Assembly: GCA_002391185.1 (NCBI GenBank)
Contig: DGRY01000049.1
Span: 1 to 6,840 of the forward strand
Direction: 5' to 3'
Source of the DNA: Prevotella sp. UBA4376
GTDB lineage: Bacteria > Bacteroidota > Bacteroidia > Bacteroidales > Bacteroidaceae
DNA length: 6,840 nucleotides
In this document: piece by piece, positions 1-5,117 of the stretch
How positions within the stretch are numbered: position 1 is the first letter of the stretch
How the letters are laid out: every line of letters begins with the position of its first letter
Translations under genes and position numbers: made by a program
The notes under the pieces: generated by a model
Seen by the model: the letters and a program-made list of their open reading frames with translations, nothing else
Told to the model about the DNA's origin: nothing
Databases searched by the model: none

Positions 1-2
1 TT

Positions 3-497
3 TTGGCGAAATACAGATTAACAGCTAAATTTGCACAGGTAATAACACTTCCTAAAAATAAAATCATCGTGAGTGGTAAACTGAGAAAATCCCTTCTGAT
101 AGCATTGATTGCTGAATTGTGCTTCATTGCTTTTAGCCTCGTCTTTGGCTTTTGGGGACACTACAAAAGTCTTGGAATTGAAATCAGTGTGCATGTCATG
201 CTCATCGTTGTTAGTTTTCTTACGGTTTTTCTCAGTCTGACATGGTACAAGACGAAAAGCATTTTCTTTCGCTTTTTGCACCTTTTGTTTGTTTCATTGT
301 GTTTGGCTCTGTTGGGAACTTTACTTTTTTTATTGCTCCATGAAGTTTTTTCACGTGGTTTTCAACACATCGGGGGATGCTTCTGGAATTTCTTGTTCCT
401 TTGGTTTGGTACGCCCTATGGCTTTGCGCTTTGGGCTGGTATTGCTGTTGTGCCCTGCCTCATAGCCGCTTGCCTCCTTCGCAAATGGGAATCTTGA
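3..497 (+). CDS. Multi-pass membrane protein of unknown function, probably 5'-truncated by the window edge
   Basis: I do not recognise this protein. The open frame reaches the left edge: the first possible start is a TTG at position 3 and the next in-frame Met is residue 66, inside a hydrophobic stretch, so the true start may lie upstream. After a short basic, polar N-terminal part (about residues 1-29) there are about four hydrophobic segments, near residues 30-50, 59-81, 91-112 and 139-159. Lys/Arg-rich turns (KTKS at 83-86) separate some of them, and the protein ends in a short LRKWES tail. This predicts an inner-membrane protein. The third base of codons is T/A rich, as in nearby genes. 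No enzymatic motif or cysteine pair is visible. The only downstream neighbour is the repeat array and then the HU-like gene, which gives no functional clue. The frame is credible from its length and hydrophobic pattern; the function is unknown. Confidence 0.6.
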   Translation: MAKYRLTAKFAQVITLPKNKIIVSGKLRKSLLIALIAELCFIAFSLVFGFWGHYKSLGIEISVHVMLIVVSFLTVFLSLTWYKTKSIFFRFLHLLFVSLCLALLGTLLFLLLHEVFSRGFQHIGGCFWNFLFLWFGTPYGFALWAGIAVVPCLIAACLLRKWES

Positions 498-548
498 ATT
501 ACTTTTTGCCGCTTTTCCTAGTTCTTTTTAGGGGATTCAGTAATCTAA

Positions 549-768
549 TGAAGGTTAGATAAAATTTCCTTGAACCTTCATTAAAAATGTTTCATACCTT
601 TATTATATATATGTCGAACTTTTAAATAAATTTCTTTAAAAGTTTAGCGTAATATTTTTGAACGTTCTTTGCAAAATTTTTGAACGTTCAAAAATAAAAA
701 AATGAACGTTCAAAAAATCTTTTATGAACTTTCGAGATATATTTAATGAACTTTCGGCACATTTGTAA
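549..768. repeat. Array of ten 22-bp units carrying the palindrome TGAACGTTCA
   Basis: A 10-bp motif recurs at an exact 22-bp step. It starts at 549 (TGAAGGTTAG), 571 (TGAACCTTCA), 593 (CATACCTTTA, weak), 615 (CGAACTTTTA), 637 (TAAAAGTTTA), 659 (TGAACGTTCT), 681 and 703 (both TGAACGTTCA), and 725 and 747 (both TGAACTTTCG). Matches to the 10-bp consensus are 7, 9, 5, 7, 7, 9, 10, 10, 8 and 8. The 12-bp spacers are not conserved but are very A/T rich, several with A- or T-tracts. The central core is a perfect palindrome, which suggests a symmetric protein dimer. The 22-bp step is close to two helical turns and would place every site on the same DNA face. The array lies between the membrane gene and the HU-like gene, about 80 bp before the latter's putative promoter. 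Its role is unknown; operator, nucleoid or iteron-like functions are inferences. Confidence 0.85.
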
Positions 769-797
769 TGTGGGTTTTGCAATTTTGGAAAACCTTT

Positions 798-896
798 ATG
801 GAAAAGTTAGAAAAGCGTAGTGAAATAGTAAAAAAAGCCTTGCATAGCATTGAAAAGAGTGAAGAAATGTGTATATTTGAATGCTACGGGAAATGA
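798..896 (+). CDS. Possible 32-codon small ORF before the HU-like gene (doubtful)
   Basis: An ATG at 798 opens a frame of 32 codons ending in TGA at 894-896. The product starts MEKLEKRSEIVKKALHSIEK and ends FECYGK. It would be a charged, largely helical peptide with two cysteines near its end. It has no recognised family. The putative promoter for the HU-like gene (849-879) lies inside it, which argues against it being a stable gene. It could be a chance frame, a leader peptide or a gene remnant. It is recorded because it is the only plus-strand frame of any size in this gap. Confidence 0.15.
   Translation: MEKLEKRSEIVKKALHSIEKSEEMCIFECYGK
849..879 (+). promoter_or_regulatory. Bacteroidetes-type promoter for the HU-like gene
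   Basis: ATTG at 849-852 (-33 element, consensus TTTG/TTG) is followed 19 bp later by TATATTTG at 872-879, a full match to the -7 consensus TAnnTTTG. Transcription would start near 884-887 and leave a leader of about 65 nt before the ATG at 952. Both elements and the spacing fit the Bacteroidetes primary sigma factor. No experiment supports it. Confidence 0.55.
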
Positions 897-951
897 AGCA
901 TTGGCTTAAGAATGTGGCGTAAAACTAAAAACTAAATTTAATATAAGGTAT

Positions 952-1353
952 ATGGCAACTTTGAAGGTAAATGTAAGAAAGCAGCGCGTGGGTGTGATGC
1001 AGAATCGGGAAATGTATGTGGCACATGTTGATAATCAGACTCTTATCGACAGGGAAAATCTGATTAGTATGGCGGCAAGTGACTCGGGACTCAGTGAGGC
1101 TCAGATTGCTGCATCGCTCTTTGCATTGGAAAAGCAAGTGGAGGAACTCTTGTTGGAGGGACATCGGGTGAATTTCGGCATATTGGGTACATTCCGCATG
1201 TCGGTGGATTGCAAGGCTAAGGAAAGACGGGAGGATATGACAGCGGAATGCATTACGCGTCGTCGCATCATCTATACTCCATCCACTCGAATCAAGGGGA
1301 AATTGAACAATGCTAAAATCAAGGGATTCGAAATGAAGAATGTTGAGTCGTAG
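952..1353 (+). CDS. HU-like DNA-binding protein (Bacteroidetes HU-HIG / HU-related type)
   Basis: The 133-residue protein resembles the Bacteroidetes HU-related family, nucleoid-type DNA-binding proteins longer than classical HU (about 90 residues). It begins with a beta-strand segment typical of that group (VNVRKQRVGV, about residues 6-15). A helical HU dimerisation region follows (about 33-68: LIDRENLI ... SEAQIAASLFALEKQVEELL). The HU-like turn GTFRMSV is at about 78-84, and a basic C-terminal part (RRRIIYTPSTRIKGKLNNAK, about 102-121) probably reaches the DNA. The start at 952 is the first ATG of the frame and fits the promoter upstream; AAGG at 945-948 is too close to be a convincing ribosome site. 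It is monocistronic: the next gene begins 309 bp later behind its own promoter. The 22-bp palindrome array lies just upstream, so a link is tempting, but HU-type proteins usually bind with little sequence specificity. The family call is firm; the cellular role is not visible. Confidence 0.88.
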   Translation: MATLKVNVRKQRVGVMQNREMYVAHVDNQTLIDRENLISMAASDSGLSEAQIAASLFALEKQVEELLLEGHRVNFGILGTFRMSVDCKAKERREDMTAECITRRRIIYTPSTRIKGKLNNAKIKGFEMKNVES

Positions 1354-1388
1354 GATTCAGAAAGACAAAATCTGGAAATGATGATGAG

Positions 1389-1419
1389 CGTGTTGCGGTT
1401 GTTTTTGAAGCGCAACACG
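1389..1419 (+). terminator. 9-bp inverted repeat after the HU-like gene, possible terminator
   Basis: CGTGTTGCG (1389-1397) and CGCAACACG (1411-1419) are perfect complements separated by 13 nt. The stem is more GC-rich than its surroundings and begins 36 nt after the stop codon. No T-run follows it, so it is not a classical intrinsic terminator; it could equally be a 3'-end stabilising hairpin. The rest of the 1354-1662 gap holds the promoter and leader repeat listed separately and no credible gene. Confidence 0.35.
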
Positions 1420-1534
1420 AGGGTGAAGTCTGCAAGAAGAAATGAAACGATTGCAAACTATGCTTTTCACTTGGTGTGAGAGTGTGTCGTTTGAATAAAA
1501 AATGCATAAGTTTTCTCGTTATTTTTTGTTTTCA

Positions 1535-1566
1535 TTTCTTTTTGCAGATTTATTTCTGTAACTTTG
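1535..1566 (+). promoter_or_regulatory. Promoter of the methylmalonyl-CoA gene cluster
   Basis: TAACTTTG at 1559-1566, followed by CA, is a full match to the Bacteroidetes -7 consensus TAnnTTTG. The -33 position, 20 bp upstream, has only TTTC (1535-1538) within a T-rich run. Transcription would begin near 1571-1573, giving a leader of about 90 nt before the ATG at 1663. The -7 element is convincing and the -33 element is weak. Confidence 0.6.
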
Positions 1567-1581
1567 CAATGAAAATGGGCG

Positions 1582-1604
1582 ATTGGCAATGATGAGTTGC
1601 CAAT
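1582..1604 (+). promoter_or_regulatory. Perfect 8-bp inverted repeat at the start of the mce leader
   Basis: ATTGGCAA (1582-1589) and TTGCCAAT (1597-1604) are exact complements around the 7-nt spacer TGATGAG. The repeat starts about 10 nt downstream of the expected transcription start. It could act as an operator for a dimeric repressor or as a 5' hairpin stabilising the mRNA. Which of these applies cannot be told from sequence alone. Confidence 0.4.
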
Positions 1605-1662
1605 TTATTGTGTCAATGAATTTATTTCCAATTAAATAACAATTTAAATTTATTTTATCAGT

Positions 1663-2076
1663 ATGAAGATTTCTCGTATTGACCATCTGGGCATTGCTGT
1701 CCAGAGCATTGAAGAGGTTCTCCCTTATTATGAGAACGTTCTCGGTTTGAAGTGCTATGCTATTGAGGAAGTGGCAGACCAGAAGGTGAAGACTGCTTTC
1801 TTGAAGGTGGGCGAAGTGAAGATTGAACTCCTTGAGCCAACAAGCCCTGAGAGCACTATTGCTAAGTTCTTGGAAAAGGGTGGTAGAGGTGTTCACCACA
1901 TGGCATTCGCTATTGAGGACGGTGTTGCAAACGCATTGGCGGAGTGTAACGAAAAGGGCATTCGTCTGATTGACCAGGCTCCACGTCCAGGTGCTGAGCA
2001 GATGTCTATCGCTTTCCTGCATCCAAAATCAACTGTTGGTGTACTCACAGAGTTGTGCGAACCACAGAATAAATAA
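1663..2076 (+). CDS. mce: Methylmalonyl-CoA epimerase
   Basis: This cytoplasmic enzyme of the vicinal-oxygen-chelate (glyoxalase) superfamily interconverts (R)- and (S)-methylmalonyl-CoA, linking the B12-dependent mutase to the decarboxylase. At 137 residues it has normal length. The two paired beta-alpha-beta-beta-beta modules begin at IDHLGIAV (6-13) and at GVHHMAF (76-82). The expected divalent-metal ligands can be placed by family pattern: His8, Glu55 (in KIELLEP, where relatives have Gln or Glu), His79 and Glu130 (in LTELCEP). The loop RPGAEQMSIAFLHPKS (108-123) is the usual segment before the last ligand. The ATG at 1663 is the natural start because the family begins a few residues before the first His ligand. 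It is the first gene of the cluster, and the carboxyltransferase alpha gene follows after 154 bp. Identification is strong from motifs and from gene order. Confidence 0.96.
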   Translation: MKISRIDHLGIAVQSIEEVLPYYENVLGLKCYAIEEVADQKVKTAFLKVGEVKIELLEPTSPESTIAKFLEKGGRGVHHMAFAIEDGVANALAECNEKGIRLIDQAPRPGAEQMSIAFLHPKSTVGVLTELCEPQNK

Positions 2077-2080
2077 GAAG

Positions 2081-2116
2081 CCTCACCCCCAACCCCTCTC
2101 CAAAAGGAGAGGGGAG
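2081..2116. repeat. C-rich palindromic interspersed repeat
   Basis: A CCTCACCCCCAA lead is followed by CCCCTCTCC (2093-2101), an AAAA loop and GGAGAGGGG (2106-2114), a perfect 9-bp GC-rich stem. It starts 4 nt after the mce stop codon. I recognise this kind of sequence as a dispersed intergenic repeat seen in many Bacteroidetes genomes, but no copy number could be checked. In RNA it would form a very stable hairpin between mce and the alpha subunit gene, with no T-run after it. Confidence 0.7.
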
Positions 2117-2152
2117 TGGAATGAAGGACTAATATTGAAAAACTAATAAATG

Positions 2153-2193
2153 AAGAATGAAGAATTGTCTTCGTAAGGCAAGCCTTCATTCTT
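2153..2193. repeat. Long interrupted hairpin between mce and the alpha subunit gene
   Basis: AAGAATGAAG (2153-2162) pairs perfectly with CTTCATTCTT (2184-2193). Inside it TTGTCTT (2165-2171) pairs with AAGGCAA (2175-2181), including one G-T wobble, around a CGT loop. The two stems are separated by a 2x2 mismatch, making one hairpin of about 17 pairs. It may be part of a small dispersed element, or it may affect mRNA processing within the operon. Confidence 0.55.
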
Positions 2194-2200
2194 AATGATA

Positions 2201-2218
2201 AAAATATCGAAATATTTT
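2201..2218 (+). promoter_or_regulatory. Short AT-rich inverted repeat just before the alpha subunit start
   Basis: AAAATAT (2201-2207) and ATATTTT (2212-2218) are complementary around CGAA. The stem ends 12 nt before the ATG at 2231, so it sits at the edge of the translation start region. Being all A-T it would be a weak structure, and in such AT-rich DNA it may be chance. Confidence 0.25.
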
Positions 2219-2230
2219 ATTAAATAAATA

Positions 2231-3796
2231 ATGAGCAAGCAAACAGAAAGAATTCAGGAGCTGATTGAGCTCCGACAGAAGGCACGCTTGGGCGGTGGCG
2301 AAAAGGCTATCGACAAGCAGCATGCAAGAGGTAAGTTCACAGCTCGTGAGCGTCTTCAGATGCTTCTCGACGAAGGTAGTTTTGAGGAGTTTGACATGTT
2401 CAAACTTCATCGTTGCTACAACTTCGGCATGGAGAAGAAGCAGTATTTGGGCGACGGTGTGGTTGTCGGTTCTGGTACAATCAACGGTCGCCTTGTTTAT
2501 GTATTCGCACAGGACTTCACTGTGAATGGTGGTTCCTTGTCGGAGACCATGGCGGAGAAGATTTGCAAGGTGATGGATATGGCTATGAAGATGGGTGCTC
2601 CTGTGATTGGTATCAACGACTCGGGTGGTGCTCGTATTCAGGAGGGTATCAACGCGCTTGCAGGCTATGCTGAGATTTTCCAGCGCAACATCCTTGCCAG
2701 TGGTGTGATTCCTCAGATTTCTGGTATCTTCGGTCCTTGTGCAGGTGGTGCTGTGTATAGCCCTGCATTGACAGACTTTACCCTCATGATGGAGAATACC
2801 AGCTACATGTTCCTGACAGGACCTGCAGTTGTGAAGACAGTGACTGGTGAGGACGTTGACCAGGAAAGTTTGGGTGGTGCCAGCGTTCACTCTACGAAGT
2901 CGGGTGTTTGTCACTTCACGGCTGCAACTGAGGAAGAGGCTATTGCCATGATTCAGCAGTTGCTTTCTTACATTCCTCAGAACAACCAGGAAACTACTCC
3001 TATCGTGGAATGTACAGACCCAATCGACCGCATGGAGGACAGTCTGAATGAAATCATTCCAGACAACCCTAACCAGGCATACGACATGTATGAAGTGATT
3101 AGCGCCATCACAGATAATGGTGAGTTCTTTGAAGTTCAGCCTCGCTATGCTCAGAATATCATTGTTGGTTTCGCTCGCTTCAATGGTCGCTCGGTAGGTA
3201 TCGTTGCCAATCAGCCTAACAAGTTCGCTGGTGTGCTCGACTGCAATGCCAGCCGCAAGGGTGCTCGTTTCGTTCGTTTCTGCGATGCTTTCAATATTCC
3301 AATCGTATCTCTTGTTGACGTTCCAGGATTCCTTCCTGGTACAGGTCAGGAGTACAATGCTGTTATCCAGCACGGAGCACAGCTTCTCTATGCTTATGGC
3401 GAAGCTACAGTTCCAAAGATCACAATCACCCTCCGCAAGAGCTATGGTGGTAGCCACATCGTAATGGGTTGCAAGCAGCTTCGCTCAGACCTTAACTTTG
3501 CTTGGCCATCAGCTGAGATTGCTGTTATGGGTGCAAGTGGTGCTGTTGCCGTTCTTGCAGCTAAGGAGGCAAAAGCTATTAAGGAACAGGGTGGCGATGT
3601 TAAGGCATTCCTTGCTGAGAAAGAAGAAGAATACACAGACCTCTTCGCTAATCCATATCAGGCAGCACAGTTCGGCTACATTGATGATGTTATCGAACCT
3701 CGCAACACACGTTTCCGTATCTGCCGCGGTTTGGCTCAACTCGCAACCAAACGCGAAACTATTCCAGCCAAGAAACACGCATGTATGCCAATGTAA
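2231..3796 (+). CDS. mmdA: Methylmalonyl-CoA decarboxylase alpha subunit (biotin-dependent carboxyltransferase)
   Basis: This 521-residue protein has the full length of the acyl-CoA carboxylase beta / methylmalonyl-CoA decarboxylase alpha family. In the decarboxylase it moves the carboxyl group of methylmalonyl-CoA to biotin on the carrier subunit, releasing propionyl-CoA. The two crotonase-like halves are clear. The N-terminal half has VNGGSLSE (98-105), [10 protein letters not shown] (130-139) and the glycine-rich oxyanion loop [11 protein letters not shown] (168-178). The C-terminal half has VDVPGFLPG (362-370), RKSYGGS (402-408) and [15 protein letters not shown] from 425. No membrane segment is present; the protein is cytoplasmic and would dock to a membrane subunit if one exists. 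The ATG at 2231 fits the family N-terminus ([13 protein letters not shown]). The 49-codon subunit gene follows after 14 bp. Sequence alone does not separate a decarboxylase from a propionyl-CoA carboxylase. The epimerase, the small subunit and the biotin carrier nearby, with no biotin carboxylase in the window, favour the decarboxylase. Confidence 0.93.
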   Translation: MSKQTERIQELIELRQKARLGGGEKAIDKQHARGKFTARERLQMLLDEGSFEEFDMFKLHRCYNFGMEKKQYLGDGVVVGSGTINGRLVYVFAQDFTVNGGSLSETMAEKICKVMDMAMKMGAPVIGINDSGGARIQEGINALAGYAEIFQRNILASGVIPQISGIFGPCAGGAVYSPALTDFTLMMENTSYMFLTGPAVVKTVTGEDVDQESLGGASVHSTKSGVCHFTAATEEEAIAMIQQLLSYIPQNNQETTPIVECTDPIDRMEDSLNEIIPDNPNQAYDMYEVISAITDNGEFFEVQPRYAQNIIVGFARFNGRSVGIVANQPNKFAGVLDCNASRKGARFVRFCDAFNIPIVSLVDVPGFLPGTGQEYNAVIQHGAQLLYAYGEATVPKITITLRKSYGGSHIVMGCKQLRSDLNFAWPSAEIAVMGASGAVAVLAAKEAKAIKEQGGDVKAFLAEKEEEYTDLFANPYQAAQFGYIDDVIEPRNTRFRICRGLAQLATKRETIPAKKHACMPM

Positions 3797-3810
3797 AAAA
3801 ATAAAATGCT

Positions 3811-3960
3811 ATGGATAAAAACGTGTATGCAGCAATAGCTATGGCTCTTTTTGAGTTCGAAGGCAATAATGTCCACGACAAAGAGCCTGGCTTTATCACT
3901 ATCAAAGAGCGTCACACTCTTTGGAACGCAAAGGTTCTCGGTTTTACACAGAAACCTTAA
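3811..3960 (+). CDS. Small subunit-like protein of the methylmalonyl-CoA decarboxylase (OadG C-terminal / MmdE-like)
   Basis: An ATG at 3811 opens 49 codons ending in TAA at 3958-3960. The peptide starts MDKNVYAAIAMALFEFEG and ends HTLWNAKVLGFTQKP. It lies 14 bp after the alpha subunit gene and 54 bp before the biotin carrier gene, where related clusters carry the OadG/MmdD-type delta or epsilon subunit. The pattern AAIAMALFEF...VHDKE...LTLW-like resembles, to my eye, the conserved C-terminal segment of those subunits. In Veillonella the epsilon subunit (MmdE, about 55 residues) consists of just such a segment. There is no membrane helix, unlike full gamma/delta subunits. Codon use looks like that of its neighbours. 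It probably stabilises the alpha-carrier assembly. That is inference from position and resemblance; the gene itself is well supported by spacing and operon context. Confidence 0.75.
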   Translation: MDKNVYAAIAMALFEFEGNNVHDKEPGFITIKERHTLWNAKVLGFTQKP

Positions 3961-3982
3961 GTGATACTAAGAATTTATTGAT

Positions 3983-3998
3983 TAGCGTTTGAACGCTA
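3983..3998 (+). promoter_or_regulatory. Small intercistronic inverted repeat before the biotin carrier gene
   Basis: TAGCGTT (3983-3989) and AACGCTA (3992-3998) are complementary. As RNA this is a 6-bp stem with a TTGA loop. It ends 16 nt before the ATG at 4015, so it could modulate translation of the carrier subunit or protect the downstream mRNA part. It is too small to be sure. Confidence 0.3.
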
Positions 3999-4014
3999 TA
4001 AAAGTATTAAGAAA

Positions 4015-4443
4015 ATGAAAGAATTCAAATACACCATCGATGGTAAAGAATACAAAGTTACCATCGGCGACATTGATGAGAACAATGTAGCTGCCGTAAA
4101 TGTAAACGGCGACGACTACAAGGTTCAGCTCGAAAAGAAGGAAGAGCCAAAGAAAGAAAAGCCAGTATTGGGCAAGCCTGTAGCAGCTGAAAGCGAATCT
4201 GAAGCTGCACCTACAGCAAACGTAAACACCAATAACGCCATCAAGGCTCCACTGCCTGGAACAATTACAGGTATCGAGGTAGAAGTTGGTCAGGAAGTTA
4301 AGGCTGGCGATACACTTGTTGTTCTCGAGGCTATGAAGATGGCTAATAATATCGAAGCAGAGAAAGACGGTAAGGTGACCGCTATCTGCGTTAAGGTAGG
4401 TCAGGCCGTACTCGAGGAAGATGCGCTGGTGGTAGTGGAATAA
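4015..4443 (+). CDS. mmdC: Biotin carboxyl carrier subunit of methylmalonyl-CoA decarboxylase
   Basis: The 142-residue protein carries the biotin that shuttles CO2 between subunits. It has three parts. An N-terminal beta-rich segment of about 40 residues (MKEFKYTIDGKEYKVTIGDI) is typical of the oxaloacetate/methylmalonyl-CoA decarboxylase carrier. A flexible Lys/Glu/Pro/Ala linker covers about 41-72, including EKKEEPKKEKP. The C-terminal biotinyl domain runs from about 75 to 142, with APLPGTI at 78-84 and EAMKM at 105-109. Lys108 is the expected biotinylation site. The ATG at 4015 matches the family start. It is the last gene of the methylmalonyl-CoA cluster in this window, and the 650-bp repeat-bounded element begins 24 bp after its stop. 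Biotinyl carriers of related decarboxylases and carboxylases look alike, so the exact partner rests on context. Confidence 0.93.
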   Translation: MKEFKYTIDGKEYKVTIGDIDENNVAAVNVNGDDYKVQLEKKEEPKKEKPVLGKPVAAESESEAAPTANVNTNNAIKAPLPGTITGIEVEVGQEVKAGDTLVVLEAMKMANNIEAEKDGKVTAICVKVGQAVLEEDALVVVE

Positions 4444-4467
4444 TAGATCTCACTTCGTTCGCTCAAT

Positions 4468-4504
4468 TAATAATGAGTAGCTAATAATGAGTAATGAGTA
4501 ATGA
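4468..4504 (+). repeat. Left 37-bp inverted-repeat arm with AATGAGT heptamers
   Basis: TAATAATGAGTA, three unmatched bases (GCT), then a 22-bp block starting AATAATGAGTAATGAG. Reverse-complementing 5081-5117 gives the same sequence apart from those three bases. The 7-bp unit AATGAGT repeats in tandem from 4486 to about 4511. Confidence 0.8.
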
Positions 4505-4600
4505 GTAATGAATTATGAATGAAAATGAAAGTTAGTAATGAATAATGAAAATTATTATTGACGAATAGAGCTTATATTTAGAAAGCAACAATTACCCAAT

Positions 4601-4640
4601 AATGAAAAATGAGTAATGTTTCCATTACTCATTTTTCATT
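4601..4640 (+). repeat. 18-bp perfect inverted repeat upstream of the four-helix-bundle gene
   Basis: AATGAAAAATGAGTAATG (4601-4618) and its exact complement CATTACTCATTTTTCATT (4623-4640) enclose a TTTC loop. It ends 16 nt before the ATG at 4657 and is built from the same AATGAGTAATG word as the element's outer arms, so the arms could also pair with it. As RNA it would be a long hairpin in the leader of the gene. Confidence 0.8.
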
Positions 4641-4656
4641 TAAAACGAATAATAAA

Positions 4657-5016
4657 ATGAAAAACATAATACTTGAAAAAACAGAAGAATTTGGAAAGAA
4701 AATATCTCGTCTTAATATTTATCTGATAAAAAAGAAACACGAATATACACGATCAGACCAAATATTAAGAAGTGGAACAAGTATAGGTGCAAATGTAACG
4801 GAAGGTACTTACGCTCAATCACATGCGGATTTTATCAGCAAAATGAGCATTGCATTCAAAGAGGCTCAAGAAACAAAATATTGGCTTAATATATTGTATG
4901 ATTCACAGTTTATTACAACAGACGAATATACCTCATTATTGAATGACAATATGGACATAATAAGAATATTAGCCAGTATTCTCAAATCAGCCAAAAATAA
5001 AAGCGAAAAAAAATAA
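4657..5016 (+). CDS. Four-helix-bundle protein (23S rRNA intervening-sequence / S23 family)
   Basis: A small, soluble, highly helical protein of 119 residues from the ATG at 4657. Family signatures are QILRSGTSIGANVTEG (35-50), ADFI (57-60) and KEAQETKYWL (68-77), which mark the second and third helices. The first helix is about 5-28 and the fourth about 87-113, with a lysine-rich end. An in-frame ATG at 4609 would add 16 residues, but those are encoded by the hairpin repeat and match nothing in the family, so I chose 4657. The molecular role of the family is not established; related folds include the Avd proteins of diversity-generating retroelements, and a nucleic-acid-binding role has been suggested for the fold. 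Here there is no reverse transcriptase and no rRNA nearby. The gene is AT-rich compared with mmdA and sits inside an inverted-repeat-bounded element, which suggests acquisition by insertion. Family call strong, function unknown. Confidence 0.9.
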   Translation: MKNIILEKTEEFGKKISRLNIYLIKKKHEYTRSDQILRSGTSIGANVTEGTYAQSHADFISKMSIAFKEAQETKYWLNILYDSQFITTDEYTSLLNDNMDIIRILASILKSAKNKSEKK

Positions 5017-5080
5017 TGAGTAACGGTCTCTCCCCCATTACCCATTATTCAATATAAATTAACTAAAAGCGCTGCGCACT

Positions 5081-5117
5081 TCATTACTCATTACTCATTA
5101 TTCTTTACTCATTATTA
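5081..5117 (-). repeat. Right 37-bp inverted-repeat arm
   Basis: This is the reverse complement of the left arm at 4468-4504, with 34 of 37 positions matching. The inner 22 bp (5081-5102) are identical, then three mismatches (5103-5105), then 12 identical bp. Its outer four bases overlap the hairpin at the panD stop codon. The gap 5017-5080 before it holds a related word (CATTACCCATTATT, 5036-5049) and no gene. Confidence 0.8.

Larger units (their letters stand above)
4468..5117 (+). mobile_element. Inverted-repeat-bounded element carrying a four-helix-bundle gene (IVS/MITE-like, putative)
   Basis: The 650-bp stretch is bounded by inverted 37-bp arms (4468-4504 and 5081-5117) that agree at 34 positions, the three mismatches being adjacent. 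Between them lie degenerate AATGA-type repeats, an 18-bp perfect hairpin (4601-4640) and one gene for a four-helix-bundle protein (4657-5016). It is clearly more AT-rich than the metabolic genes on either side. No transposase is present and I see no clear target duplication at the ends, so any movement would need help from elsewhere. The product family is the one encoded by intervening sequences in 23S rRNA genes of some bacteria, where inverted ends also enclose the ORF. Calling it mobile is an inference from structure and base composition. Confidence 0.5.

Noticed and set aside
377..562. 61-codon frame overlapping the end of the membrane protein gene
   Set aside because: It is a +1/+2 shifted reading of a T-rich hydrophobic gene, which also looks hydrophobic by composition. 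It has no independent support.
549..768. CRISPR array
   Set aside because: The repeat core is only 10 bp with 12-bp A/T-rich spacers, far shorter than any CRISPR repeat or spacer, and no cas gene is visible.
549..768. Plasmid-type iteron origin
   Set aside because: The 22-bp period fits iterons, but there is no replication initiator gene, DnaA box or partition gene in the window and the neighbours are chromosomal housekeeping genes. It is kept only as an analogy.
1567..1662. Cobalamin riboswitch before the epimerase gene
   Set aside because: The leader is only about 90 nt and lacks a recognisable B12 box; only a simple hairpin is seen.
1519..2189. Minus-strand open frames over mce and its leader
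   Set aside because: They are complements of the well-supported epimerase gene and its promoter region, with no recognisable protein.
2192..3457. 421-codon open frame on the minus strand
   Set aside because: It lies fully antisense to mmdA and its translation is rich in His, Thr, Cys and Arg with no family resemblance, typical of the complement of a biased coding gene.
4609..4656. Upstream start for the four-helix-bundle gene
   Set aside because: The extra 16 residues are encoded by one arm of the 18-bp hairpin and do not resemble the family N-terminus; the ATG at 4657 fits.
4657..5016. Avd gene of a diversity-generating retroelement
   Set aside because: The fold is related, but there is no reverse transcriptase, template repeat or variable repeat in the window, and the motifs fit the general S23 family.
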